From Scylla paramamosain (lineage: Eukaryota > Arthropoda > Malacostraca > Decapoda > Portunidae), in NCBI RefSeq assembly GCF_035594125.1, contig NC_087166.1, positions 18,399,766 to 18,463,765 on the forward strand: 64,000 nucleotides of DNA, written 5' to 3'. Within the stretch, counting starts at the first letter, position 1. Every line of letters starts with the position of its first letter. Below are positions 19,048 to 31,349 of this stretch, piece after piece. The notes below the pieces were generated by a model. That model was not told the DNA's origin, searched no databases, and saw nothing but the letters and a program-made list of their open reading frames with translations. Both the position numbers and the translations under genes were made by a program.

Positions 19048-20262
19048 TCATGTCAGACACTATCACCTCGGTTATACGCTCAGCACACAGAGACTGGTCT
19101 CTGACACGGAAGCAGTAGTCATCCCAAGGAAAATCAGCAAAATAGCTCCTCAGGTCCCACAACTAGCAGAGGCAAAACGCCAGAGGCGTGTTCACTTAGG
19201 GGGATCCTGAGGAGGGATTGGAGTGATAGGAAAAGATACTGATATGAGATTGTGATCGGGAGAAGCCCAACGGAGATGAGAGGGTGACAGCATAAGCAGA
19301 AGGATTAGAGGTCAGGAAAAGGTCAAGAATGTTGGGCGTATCTCCAAAACGGTCAGGAATACGAATAGGGTGTTGCACTAATTGCTCTATGTCGTGGAGG
19401 ATAGCAAAGTTGAAGGCTAGTTCACCAGGATGGTCAGTTAAAGGAGAGGAAAGCCAAAGCTGGTGGTGAACATTGAAGTCTCCAAGAATGGAGATCTCTG
19501 CAAAAGTGAAGAGGGTCAGAATGTGCTCCACTTTGAAAGTTAAGTAGTCAAAAAATTTCTTAAAGTCAGAGGAGTTAGGTGAGAGGTATACAACACATAT
19601 AAATTTAGTTTGAGAGTGACTCTGTAGTCGTAGCCAGATGGTGGAAAACTCGGAAGATTCAAGAGCGTGGGCACGAGAGCAGGTTAAGTCATTGCGCATA
19701 TAAACGCAGCATCCAGCTTTGGATCGAAAATGAGGATAGAGAAAGTAGGAGGGAACAGAAAAAGAGCTACTGTTAGTTGCCTCAGACGCCTGAGTTTCAG
19801 TGAGGAAAAGAAGATGAGGTTTAGAAGAGGAGAGGTGGTGTTCTACAAATTGAAAATTAGATCTTAGACCGCGAATGTTGCAGAAATTAATAAAGAAAAA
19901 GTTGAGGGGGGTGTCAAGACACCTAGGGTCGTCGACAGAAGGGCAGTCCGACCTGGGGACATTTATGGTTCCCTCCCTAGATGGGGACTCCGAGGCTGGT
20001 GTAGGAGTCGCCATGATAATTTTGAAATTCTGAGTGAATGGTGTGTGTTATTAGGTGCTTGTAGTTTTGTGTGGAGGAAGAGAGTTGTCTTTAGAGGGCA
20101 GGCTGTGACTGCCCCCTTGTGTTGTGAGGCACAAAGGAAAACATTCAGTGAGGTCACAGCTGGGTTTAATGATTAGTTCACAGCACCCCCCGAACAGTGC
20201 TTTAGATCTCACATGGAGTAATTATCGTTTCGGCAAGTGCCTACTGCCTCCTCCTGTGAATT
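19048..20262 (-). mobile_element. Family A insertion, segment 2: inverted 5' half with endonuclease
   Basis: On the minus strand this reads from the element's 5' end (near 20262) through the 5' UTR and an endonuclease frame intact for 272 codons (20014 to 19196). Visible motifs are [25 protein letters not shown] and LDLFLTSN. A frameshift follows near the SDHN motif. It stops at about VIVSDM (19048), where it abuts segment 1. The endonuclease would nick target DNA in live copies; here it is only half an element. Confidence 0.85.
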
Positions 20263-22171
20263 ATACCGTCTGTTCTCAAACGAGCCAAAAACTCCTTCAT
20301 TAACAGAGAGTGTCAAAATCTTTCAAGATCTATCTCTCCTCGTGATTTCTGGCACCTAGCAAGAAATATATAACAAATATATAATAAAAAATAACTTTGC
20401 TACTTTATATCGTCCTTCTTTATTTTAATGCTATCTCATCTATTTCTATAGCTGAACTTTTCGCTCAATCCTTTATTAAAAACACTACCTGGGAAGATTC
20501 AGGACTTGCTCTTCACCCTCCTCCACCATCTCACTACCTCATGTTACCTATTAAAATCCTTCGCAATGATGTTTTCCATGCCCTCGTTGGCCTAAACCCT
20601 CGGAAGGCTTATGGACATAATGGGATCCCTCCTATTGTTGTTCGAAACTGTGCCTCCGTTCTTGCACCTTGCCTAGTTAAAACCTCTTTCAACTCTGTCT
20701 ATCAACATTTATGTTCCATTCTTGCTGAGAATTTCCCTACATTCAGCCTGTTCCTAAACTGGGTGTTCGTTTTAATCCCTCGAACCACCGTCCTATTGTT
20801 TTAGTATTATAACCATTAAAATTCTTTAAACTCTATCCTCAACAGGAAGTTTCTCAAACATCTATCACTTCACAACCTTCTATCTGATCGCCAGTATGTG
20901 TTTCGTCAAGGACGTTCTAATGGTGATCTGGCTTCCCTTGCCGAGTCTTGGTAATTTCTTTTAGATAATTTAGTGAAACTTTTGATGTTGCTTTAGACAA
21001 ACCAATGCGTTATGATACAGTCTGGCACAAAGCTTTGATTTCCAAACTACCCTCCTATGGCTTCTATCCTTCTCTCTGTAACTTCATCTCAAGTTTCCTT
21101 TCTGACCGTTCTATTGCTGGTGTGGTAGATGGTCACTGTTCCTTCTCTATTGACAGTGGTGTCCCTCAGGGTGCTGTCTTGTCAACCACTCTCTTGCTAT
21201 AATTCATCAATGATCTTCCAAACTATAATTCTTGTCCTATCCACTCCTACGCTGATGATACCACCCTGCACTTTTCCACGTCTTTTTTTTTGCAGACGTC
21301 CAACTCTTGAAGAAGTAAACAGTTCACGCAGGTAGCCACAGAACGCCTGACTTTCGATCTCTAAAATTACTGATTGGGGCAGAGCAAACTTAGTATTGTT
21401 TAATGCCTCAAAAATTCAATTCCTCCATCTATCAACTCGACACAACCTTCCAGACAACTATCCTTTCTTCAGTGACACTCAACTGTCCCGGTCTTCTACG
21501 CTGAACATCTTCGATCTGTCCTATATTTATAGTCTGAACTGGAAACTTCATTTCATCTCTAGCTAAAACAGCTTCTATGAAGTTAGGCGTTCTGAGACGT
21601 CTCCGCCAGTTTATCTCTCCTCCCCCCAGCTGCTAACTCTGTACAAGGGCCTTATTCATCCATGTATGGAGTATGCTTCACATGTCTGGGGGCGGGGGGA
21701 TGGAATCAAAAGGTTTTCGTTTCATCAACTCTCCTCTAACTGACTGTCTTCAGCCTCTCTCTCATCACCGCAATGTTGCATCTCTAGCTGTCTTCTTCCG
21801 CTATTTTCATGCTAACTGCCCTTCTGATCTTGCTAACTGCATGCCTCCCCTCCTCCCGCGGTCTCGCTGCACAAGACTTTCTTCTTTCTCTCACCCCTAT
21901 CTTGTACGTCACTCTAATGCAAGAGTTAAACAGAATTCTCAATTATTCATCCCTTTCTTTGGTAAACTCTGGAACTCCCTGCCTGCTTCTGTATTTCCAC
22001 CTTCCTATTACTGGAACTCTTTCAAGAGGGAGGTTTCAATACACTTACCCTGTATTTTTGACAAATGTGTTCGACTCTGGTTGGGGACTGGCATTTCAGT
22101 CTTTTTTTTTTTTCTTTGTTTTTGCCTTCGGCCGCTACTCCTTCTACATAAAAAGAAAAAAAAAAAAAAAA
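20263..22171 (+). mobile_element. Family A insertion, segment 3: sense 3' half with poly-A
   Basis: Starts in the linker (KNSFINRECQNLS) and runs through the RT (DRSIAGVVDGHC; YADDTTLHFSTS near 21250), C-terminal domain ([28 protein letters not shown]) and 3' UTR. It ends in an A-rich tail at 22150-22171. About 60 codons between segments 2 and 3 are missing. Several frameshifts make it inactive. After the tail the Penelope-like sequence resumes. Confidence 0.85.
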
Positions 22172-23097
22172 CAGGAATCCGGTGATAGATCCAAGTATTT
22201 TTGGTTGTCCCGATCACCATACACAACTCCGGATTCTCTTCAAGCAAAGGAAACAAGTCAACAACAGTGCTTCAATGAGGACAGCGAATGCCCACAACGC
22301 TGCCTTCAGTCTATTATCAACGCATACGTCCGGCTTACTCTCACCTACTCATCCTATTGCAACACCACACACAAAAAAATTACAAGACCTCTCATACGTA
22401 TTCATCAGCAACGGATGACAGAAATGTCAGTGAAGTCAGTGAAGCATTAAAAATAAATAAATAAATAAATAAATATCAATAAATGGTACTCCAATGACGA
22501 ATGCCCGTCCCCACAAGAAAAGATTAATTTGTTTTACAAGAACCATATGCCTTAAAAAGGGATGAAAAGGCCACCAGACCATAATCAAGAAAAAAATGTG
22601 AGACCTACAAATTCTGAACAAATGACCTCACCATATACTACAAGACAAAAAAACATACTTCTAGCATGAAAAGTAAAAACACAAAACCTACTACGTCTCT
22701 GCAGGTAGCATGAATTCACTGCTAAGGACTGTGGACATCAACTCTACATTGGGATGACGACAACTACGCTGTCCAGAATACTGACTCACCATTTATAGAT
22801 CGGAGCTACCAAGGAACACTACAGCACCAAACATCAAGCAAACTTCACCCGCCAAATCACAGAAAACATCGTAGATAAATAACAAGACCCAAGAAAATAA
22901 AAAAAATATTAGAAGCCCTCTACATAGAAGAATCATCACCAGCAATAACTTTACAATTCCCGCATATTTTACCTGAAAGGGAACACAGGACAGAAACCAG
23001 CACGACGGCGCTCGGCCAGTAGGAAACGTCCGTCAGCCACCAATCACGTGCCGCATAATGTATACTCTCTACGGCATTACAGCTGCTACCAGCTCAT
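22172..23097 (+). mobile_element. Penelope-like element, 3' part with GIY-YIG endonuclease
   Basis: Resumes the element interrupted at 18901. It shows CFNEDSECPQRCLQSIINAY near 22270-22330, the linker after the RT of Penelope-like elements, then a GIY-YIG type domain. That domain reads EFTAKDCGHQLYIGMTTTTL (about 22712-22772), GATKEHYSTKHQANFTRQ, and LKILEALYIEESSPAI (about 22895-22945), with two in-frame stops. The nuclease nicks DNA for insertion in this class. An AAAT microsatellite lies at 22446-22473. The end before the AG tract at 23101 is approximate. Confidence 0.8.
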
Positions 23098-23100
23098 TCA

Positions 23101-23118
23101 GAGAGAGAGAGAGAGAGA
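23101..23118. repeat. Short AG tract
   Basis: About 18 bp of AG at the border between two retroelements. Confidence 0.9.
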
Positions 23119-25548
23119 ATGGTTCTGAACCACCTCAAATGGAAATTGAGGGAACCCCATCAGCATATATACGGTTTTGCTGAAAAGAGAAGCGCTGTTA
23201 ACAGCATCGCCTCTCTCCTTACAGAGGTAGACAACAGACCGACAGTCGTACTTTTCCTTGATATAGAGAAAACATTCGAATTGGCTTCGCCAACGGCTAT
23301 AACTGACAGGCTGGCAGCGAGAGGAGTGAATAACCTCTTATTTAGCTGGAGCTATGTCAGCGACCGCAAAGACAAGGTGAGATTTCAGGGCCACATCTCG
23401 GACGTTCAGTAATTTGAGAACGGCACTACTTAGGAAGGTGTTCTAAGCCCCACGGTTTTTAACGTTCTTATGGAAGGTCTTGTGGGCATTCCTTTACACA
23501 GGAACGTAACTCTACTCAGGTATGCTGACGATTTGGCCCTCCTTTATACAGGCCACAGAAACAGAGTCGCCAGAGCGCAGGGTGGCCCCGACGCAATTGC
23601 TACCGCATACAGGGACCTTGGACTTAAGATCTCAGCCAAAAAGTCACAGGCCATGGCCGTAATGTCTCCCACACCTGACAGGAACATACATATTCAAGGC
23701 GTATACCTCTAATGGATGACTGAGTACCACTATCTTGGGACACGGGTGGGTCAAATACTGAGCTTTAGGAAAGAGGTTGAGTATTTCAAAGAGAGAATTA
23801 TGACGCGATTGAACATCATGCGAGCATTGACAGTCACTCAGACTAGGGCAACCCACCGTGTGTTGCGTCTGAATTACATACAAGCTGTCCGATCACTGGT
23901 TGACTACGCAGCACCGGCACTAGTATTTCATTGATAACAGCAGGAAGAACCTAGAAACAATACAGAAGAGTGCACGGAGATACATATTCGGTGCGCCTCG
24001 TTGGACGCACGACGTCCAGGCATTTCAGACCAAGGTCAGCCTGCCCCCAATAGCGTTGAGAATCGAACAGCCAGCGACTATGTTTGCTGCCAAAATTGTC
24101 ATAATTCCCACTAACAACCCGGCACGCAGGCGTTTCCTTGTTGCTCTCCCACAAACACCACAGGTTCTTCACAAAGATGTGGTTGCGCATTATGGTGCAT
24201 GCCATAGAAGTCAAACCCCAGGATGTGGACCTGGTCGGAAGAGGTGAGGACACACGGGTTGATGGCTACATAGAACCTCCGCCGTGGGCACCAGCAACAG
24301 CTAGCAACCACATCACACCGCTACTATGCAAGACAATGTTGTGGCCGTGCGAGATGCTTCTTGCCAAGGTGAACGATACATTTCTTCACACAGGTACAGC
24401 AAGTGCATGGGTATACTACATTGACGGTTTTGTAGATCCATGCACGGGTAAGACAGCCGTAGAATTTGTGTGCGGCAAGGTATGACATGGAGAACGTCTG
24501 ACCACTCCATCCTGCAAAATGCTTGTAGGTATAACATCTGCGCTTCTACACGCTAGACAACATAACGACAAAGACATCACCATTCACAATGACGCTATGA
24601 CAACGCTGCAAGCCTTGAGGCACACCTCGGCCATGGTTAATATCGGGCTTATTACCATGACTAAACACTTATTGTCCTGTCTGAAAGACGAGGGGAGAAA
24701 GGAGATACTGGCATGAGTATTCATTGATGGGAATAGCGCAACAGACAGTGATGCCAAGAGAACATTCACACAGGACCAACAATTAATGTTTCTCTTAGTT
24801 TTCAACAGATTAAAAGATTGGCAAGGTTGCTGAATACACAGAAGATAAGAGAGTTACAGAAAGATGCTGAGGCGCATTCTGTCACGCTCAAGTGCCAGGC
24901 GCTAGCAACGGACGGTAAGCTACTGTCACAACCAAGCTCCGTCACAAAGACTGACAGAGTAAGTATTCATCAATCACGCTTAGGTTTTCCAAGTCAGGTG
25001 GCTCAGCAAGGACTACGATAGAGAACCCTGCAGGTGCTGCGTGGTCTCCACGGAGGAGCCTCTCGTCCACTACCTACTGGAGTGCGAACCAACGGCCCCG
25101 CTTATGACGCTGCTAGCGAGGCACGGCTACATAGACAGCAGAAACAGACGGACATCGGTCTAGTGAGGTATGTAATCGATGACGAGACTGCTGTAATCGA
25201 GATCTGCTTAACTACACTCTTAGGTAGACCCTTAGAGACACCCTTAGGTAGAGGAGCATGGAGGCACAGAGAGGACACAGATGGCCATGAGTTAAAGATC
25301 ACTACTATTTTTGACGGGATGTGAACGGCTGGTGCCCTTTTAGTATAGGAACAATATCGAAAATTAAGTACCAGAGATCAAGGTATTGCCCACCGCAGTA
25401 GTGGTGTGTTCGACACCTTGCGAAGAGAAACACATAACTGTAGTGGTGTGACCGGAAAAGGGACCTGATTGACTGCTGCCTCTCTCGAAAGCGCCGGGTA
25501 AGGCTGGCGCCTCACACCACAGCTGTCACTTTTTTTTTTTTTTTTTTT
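23119..25548 (+). mobile_element. Family B non-LTR retrotransposon with RNase H (5'-truncated)
   Basis: RT fingers/palm frame 23119-23412 (FAEKRSAVNSIASLLTEVDN; VVLFLDIEKTFE), then RYADDLALLYTGH at about 23517, thumb (YHYLGTRVGQILSFRKEVEY), and an RNase H-like domain at about 24410-24780. The RNase H shows YYIDGFVDPCTGKTAVEF, ITIHNDAMTTLQAL and IDGNSATDSDAK. A cysteine-rich end PCRCC...EPLVHYLLEC follows at about 25030-25090. RT plus RNase H plus a terminal zinc motif fits the I/R1/LOA group of non-LTR elements; the clade is not certain. The endonuclease is missing. A stretch of 3' UTR ends in an 18-base T run (25531-25548). Multiple stops. Confidence 0.8.
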
Positions 25549-25566
25549 ATCATAACCTATAACTTT

Positions 25567-25840
25567 CCTTCCGTGGTTCGGATGACGCCACTATAACGCA
25601 ATGATCCCTTTGCTTTCACAGAGGCTTCCTTCAACCTGCTATGCTCCTCACCTCACACTCCTACAATCCCATCCGTTCCCCTCTCCTTTCCACTTAGAAT
25701 AAAATTTTCACCGTGGTTCGGATGATGCCAGTTTAACCTCTGCTTGCCAGAGGTACTCTTCTGCTGACACTGCTATGATCCTTTATACTCTGACAATCCG
25801 CTCCTTTCCAGCACATTTACTTTCTGCCTCACATTATATC
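25567..25840. repeat. Two-copy diverged tandem repeat, about 138-bp unit
   Basis: CCGTGGTTCGGATGACGCCA at about 25573 and CCGTGGTTCGGATGATGCCA at about 25711 begin two similar units. Both continue with AACC/AACG, CAGAGG, CTGCTATGATCC or CTGCTATGCTCC, and ACAATCC...CTCCTTTCCA. No coding potential recognised. Confidence 0.65.
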
Positions 25841-26420
25841 TATTCTAAGCCCACAATAACGAAAATTATCCCGCTGCTCTACAGAGCAGAGAGGCCAGAT
25901 TGCTTAACACAGGAATGCCGACCCACCTGCTGGTCAATCCCCTGGACCTTACCCTCGCTTCAGCCACCCTTGCAGAGAGATTTTTACATCTGGTATAAAA
26001 TATACCACCTCCAAGAAGACCTCCGTTCCGGTAGCCTCCTCATACTATCCTGGGGTTTGGAATCCACGTTAAACTGTAGGTCTCCACGCTGTACGGAGTA
26101 AATCTTCCCCTGTCCATCCCATTAGAAAATGTTGAAAACACTGTTGATCTCCGATTTCTTTTAATCAAATATCTTTACCATTTGACCACAGAGGCGTGGG
26201 TAGTGGGGCGGATGGGGCTCCCGTCCTTCAGGCGTGCGCGCGTCCATGGTAGTAGCACAGAGAAACAACACTTGAGATAGGCGACGTAAAGCCCGTATGG
26301 GCTTTAGAGCACACAAATCAAGCAAGCAAGCAAGTAAGCTCTTTCGTTCACCCAGTTTACATTTCTTTCTAAATACCTCTTCTTTTCACCCAAGTTTTGT
26401 CTATCAACCCCCTTCCCCAG
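25841..26420. other. IR intron, no recognised gene
   Basis: Open frame 25775-26101 (108 codons) resembles nothing known. Positions 26338-26420 are similar to 28615-28695 (about three quarters identical by eye), so both may belong to an unnamed old repeat. Confidence 0.4.

Positions 26421-26483
<63 letters not shown>
26421..26483. repeat. AC dinucleotide array
   Basis: About 63 bp of AC. Confidence 0.97.
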
Positions 26484-26486
<3 letters not shown>

Positions 26487-27360
26487 AGGGGGGAGACAAA
26501 AAAAAAAATAATAAAAGCAATTTTGTTCATAGGGTTTTATTTGTTTCTTCCCTTGAACATTCTTGGAAAATAGGCTAGCTTGTTTTCTTAAAAAATATAA
26601 AAAAAGTATTTTGACATTGTTATGTAATAATTACATAACAAGCGCCGTAAGACCTTTACCGAGGACTCTCTATACTAGTAGGACGGTCCACTCAATGTTA
26701 AATTTTTGCTCTACCCGCGACAATGCCGCTTCCAGCGGATAGAGGGTAATATTACTCTCGCTCGCATAAATCTATCATTACCCGCATGATTTGAGACTAT
26801 TTTTCTTGAGTTATCATGCCCACTAGCTACAATGTTCAAGATTTGGCTTCAGAAATATTATATTTATGCATTATGTTATTAAAGGTAATCCCTTTAATAA
26901 CCAAAGCTGTAGGCACCATATCAACCCATCTACATGCCCTTCTCACATGAAAAAAAAAAAAAAAATCAACAACACTCACTTTAGTCTGTTGTGCCACATT
27001 TTGTGGCAAAGCCATTGATGGTAATGTTAGCAAGGACTCTATATTTGCACATACAAAGTATCCTTGATGTCAGTAAACTAGTACAATTCTTTATTCCTTC
27101 ATGGATACTAACTACTCCCTTTACTTACCTTAGTAAGTAATTTTCAAGATACCTACCTCACACTTATTTTTATGGCATACTATAGTTTAACAAATAATTT
27201 GTTCTTTGTACAGTACTAGGCTTTAATGAGACTATGCTCTCCGAGTTGTATATTAGGGTTGGTTAAATGTTACTGATTACCTGTATACTTTTCTTCTTAT
27301 TGAGGAACTATTCCATCACACTGCACAAAGGCGCATTCTATTCCTACCCTTCTATCGATT
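26484..27360. other. IR intron with a perfect 23-bp palindrome
   Basis: Positions 26618-26640 form a perfect palindrome with arms TGTTATGTAAT / ATTACATAACA. A poly-A run lies at 26950-26964. No gene recognised. The right part may belong to the retroelement fragment that follows on the minus strand. Confidence 0.45.
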
Positions 27361-27389
27361 TTTTTTTTTTTTAATGTTCTGGACTCAAA

Positions 27390-27620
27390 CTATTTTTCTT
27401 CCTACATAAATACTGTATATTCCTAACACATGCTATGACCTCATTCTCGAGTTTAATTTATTTGTTTGGTATAAAGCTGTTGAACACTTTTGTTGTCTTC
27501 ATATTCATCTTCAAGCCTACTTTATTTCTGTATAACTGTAAAATAATATCTTGAAGCTCATCTTTGGATTTCCTTAACAGCACAAGTCGCGGTGTCATCC
27601 CTAAAATAAAGGCAGCTCTG
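27390..27620 (-). mobile_element. Non-LTR RT fragment (RTE-like palm/thumb)
   Basis: The minus strand reads FRDDT (a mutated FADD box near 27600), then after a frameshift KSKDELQDIILQLYRNKVGL and KMNMKTTKVFNSFIPNK. The pattern S-K-x-E-L-Q followed by G-L-x-N-x-x-K-T-K follows the catalytic box in RTE-like and related non-LTR polymerases. Only about 75 codons remain, with at least one stop. Confidence 0.6.
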
Positions 27621-27944
27621 TGAATATTGCATTTGTCTCGTGTAAACTAATTAATTCTTGACACAGTACTCGATGTTATATAAATCACAGGGAAAACTTA
27701 ATCATTGTCTGCTTGCTTAATCATTACCATGCAGGTTTATTCACATGGTTTCTTCATGTCATAAGTAATGGTACTGGGGCTTTGAACAAAAAGAATAAGG
27801 GAGTCAACATTCACAAGATCACCTGACTAACTACACCAAGCGATTTGGAAAGTCATGTCTTGAAATCGTATCTTGGACTAAATCTCTTATCTATACTGAA
27901 ACACACTGTAAAGATATTAGCGTAGTGTATTACTGTAAAGATAT

Positions 27945-28170
27945 TAGTGCAGAGTGGACTTGAATGCTGGCATAATAGGCGAGCTTACAGATTGTGGCAG
28001 GTAATTCCACATGCTAGCCACCTTCACACCACACTTAAGTATATGAAAACTTATGAGCTGAATTCAAGGAATGGTCATGAGTAGCTCGGTCAAGGTACCA
28101 TGTAACCATTTGGTTGATACATAACTTATCACCTGGAAAGCCCAGTATAATACCAATGACAGATCTCAGG
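27945..28170 (-). mobile_element. Non-LTR ORF2 C-terminal fragment
   Basis: The minus strand reads WYLDRATHDHSLNSAHK and, one frame over, FHILKCGVKVASMWNYLPQS followed by MPAFKSTLH and a stop. The R-V-x-x-x-W-N-x-L-P...F-K-x-x-L ending is typical of jockey/CR1-type polymerases. It is probably a 5'-truncated copy. The following sequence carries a short duplication (ACTGTAAAGATATTAG at 27906 and 27931). Confidence 0.6.
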
Positions 28171-28932
<762 letters not shown>

Positions 28933-29011
28933 CCTTTTCTGTATCCTCAGAAGCTGGATGTTTTGTTATGCGGCAAACATTTTCATGGTAAGCTGTAGGC
29001 CACCTCATGTG

Positions 29012-29193
29012 CCCATACACGTTCAAACTGGCCTGACCGGACGCTGCTGAACGGAGCCAATCTGTCAGCTACAGGTTCGTGAGGCGGCCTCTCTGGCGAT
29101 CTATAAACGGACTGGACAGGCAATCTCAACGTCCCTTAAACGCTCAGCTTTGTCTATTGCCCTGGCTTGTCCGGCCGCCTGAGCGTGTATGGG
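29012..29193. mobile_element. Candidate MITE with terminal inverted repeats
   Basis: The left end reads CCCATACACGTTCAAACTGG and the right end, reverse-complemented, CCCATACACGCTCAGGCGGC. The outer 14 bases match at all but one position and similarity continues as GGCC-GAC. The body is 182 bp and non-coding, as in a miniature inverted-repeat DNA transposon. No clear target-site duplication was found, so the superfamily is not assignable. Confidence 0.55.
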
Positions 29194-29299
29194 ACCCTTT
29201 AATGACAGTACGTGTGTACGACCTAAGAATGACCTACATTAGGCTACAGGTGTAGCCTAGGACAAGTGGTAACTGTATGAGGGACAGGTACTGAAGTCG

Positions 29300-30870
29300 T
29301 AAGTGAATTGGCAACGTTTCGCTAGGATTATTGGAACTTCTCACAATCACGTGGGAGGTGCATTGTAGTAATATTTATTTTACTTTGCATTTTGTGTTTT
29401 TGTGCCCAGCCTAAATCATGGAGGGAGTGGATGGTGGTTTGTGTAACCCGCGGACCGAGTCTCCTACGTCTACAGGGAGTGGAAACGTAGATTTTACTCA
29501 GGTGTTCGGACACCCAATCCTATAAATAGTGTTCATGGCCGCACTACCATTCCCACTCATAGTATTGGCAGAGCCTCTCAGACAGAAGGTATGTCTGAGG
29601 AGATGAAATCTGAACTAGAAATGAGGAAAATGGAGCTGGAGGAGGCTAGAGAAATGAAGAAGCTGGAGGCCGAGAGAGAGATGAAGAGGCTTAAACTGGA
29701 GGCTGAAGCCGTGGCAAGATGGCTGAAGGCTGAAGAGATTAGGGAAGGGTAAGGGACTGGAAGATGTATGAGAGGGAAGAGGTTGCAAGGAACAGGTTAT
29801 TTGAATTGGAGAAGACCCGGATAGGGGTTGATTCTTGTGGTATTCAAAGAGGAGAGGTGATGACGGAAGATATAAGATGGTAAGGAGTTTGAAGTTGATA
29901 TGGGAGTCTGATGAAAGTTAGAGTGGTTTAGGAGATTTGAGAAGAGGACAGGAGTTTGATTGGCCTCGGGAACGTTAGATGGGACTTGTTACTAATATGT
30001 TAAAAAAAAAACAAGGCATTGGAAGTTTGTGATAAAATGGCAGTACATGACTTGAAAGATTATGCTGAATTTAAGGCTGACATTCTGAGAGCTTATGGGT
30101 TGCGGCAGGAGGATTACAGGCAACAGTTTAGGGGAGGGGGGAGGGGGGGATGTCAGGAAATGCCCCGGGGATTCTTATCAAGCGTGTCCTCGCTACCTCG
30201 AGAAGTTTTTTGAAAAGTGGATTACAAACGAACAGGGGACCTTCTATAGAGAGTTAACTGAACTGATGATAATGGAGGAATTTCTAAGGATGGCCGTAAA
30301 GGAAATAGTCCCATTGCTCCGAGAAGAGAGATCTAAGACCCTGAAGAAGGCTACCACATGGGCTGATCATCATGTCCAGTATCTCACTTGAAAAGTGTAG
30401 GGCCTAATTTAATAGATGATAGGTCGCTGGGAGACAGCAGGGACGCTGGCGTAACAGAAATCCATCGCTATACCAGTGGGGGTGGAAATAAGTTTGTAGA
30501 GGGGAGTCCTGTTAGTAGTAAGTCTCTGTTGAGCCCAAAAAGGAAAACAACTAGGAACCTGATGCATAGTACTCCCTCCCAAGTTTAGTACCCAGATTAT
30601 GTTATTACTGTAAAGCAGTCGAATATTTCAAGTATAATTGTCCCACACTTGTGACAACTACCGTTCCCAATTCCCCCAAAAAAGCCGGTGGAATGATTTA
30701 GCAAGTGGAAATGTATGGGCGCGGTCCCTGTCTGCGGACCAAATCCCAAATGAAGGGGTCACAGACTCCAGAGGCCGTAAGTGCCTCTATACCACTTAAA
30801 GACTTCTATCAGTACCCTCTTAACCTACGTCTCTCTAAAGAATGTAAATTTAATAGCTTCAACCTCGCCT
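29300..30870 (+). mobile_element. Family D gypsy gag region, copy D4
   Basis: Leader homologous to the other copies (CGCTAGGATTATTGGAACTTC), then gag from ATG at 29418 (MEGVDGGLCN; TESPTSTGSG). A charged Glu/Lys/Arg stretch likely to form a coiled coil covers 29590-29820. A SCAN-like capsid lies at about 30015-30390: KALEVCDKMAVHDLKDYAEF, LRAYGLRQEDYR, ELMIMEEFLRM, ATTWADHHVQ. A zinc-knuckle relic CYYCKAVEYFKYNC (about 30601-30642) has His replaced by Tyr. Frames are broken. The protease is absent; homology passes to the sequence downstream of it (GCGGACC near 30735) and stops at the AT array. Confidence 0.75.
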
Positions 30871-30876
30871 CGTAAG

Positions 30877-30998
<122 letters not shown>

Positions 30999-31003
30999 GT
31001 CAC

Positions 31004-31182
31004 CTGAAGCTCCAACCGAAGCTTGTTGAAAGAGGAAAACCATTTTTGCTGATGTAGAAAGGTGTTCTTCGTCTGTCGTCCATGTAGTATGACTCAATAA
31101 TGATTCTTATGTACCTTTCGAAGTGAAGAAGAGAGAATTTTCCTTTCTTAATCGCCCTCAAGGCAACATCAGCCTTCAGTAT
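31004..31182 (-). CDS. Ionotropic receptor exon, first half of the S2 lobe
   Basis: A 179-bp minus-strand exon with acceptor ATTCCATAG at 31183-31184 and donor GTGACG at 31002-31003. It begins in phase 0 after the exon at 46561-46797 and ends with two bases of an Arg codon completed at 15186. It reads [20 protein letters not shown], then [16 protein letters not shown], then [20 protein letters not shown]. The motif PFYIS...GWxFR is typical of the S2 domain of decapod and insect IRs. No stop. Ligand specificity cannot be told from this. Confidence 0.88.
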
Positions 31183-31349
31183 CTATGGAATAAGGAATTT
31201 AAAATTAGTGTAAATTCTTTTTGGAATATACGAAATGGAAATATAAAGGGAAAGAAAGGTATAATGTTATGAACCCTGCATCCGACTGAAGTAATTGTAC
31301 TTTTCATATGTCAAGGAGACTGACCAGAAAAAAAAAAAGGAACAATGCT

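Noticed and set aside
18902..20262. Two independent family A insertions in opposite directions
   Set aside because: Penelope-like sequence flanks only the outside of the whole block and the A tail is at its right end only, so one rearranged insertion is simpler.
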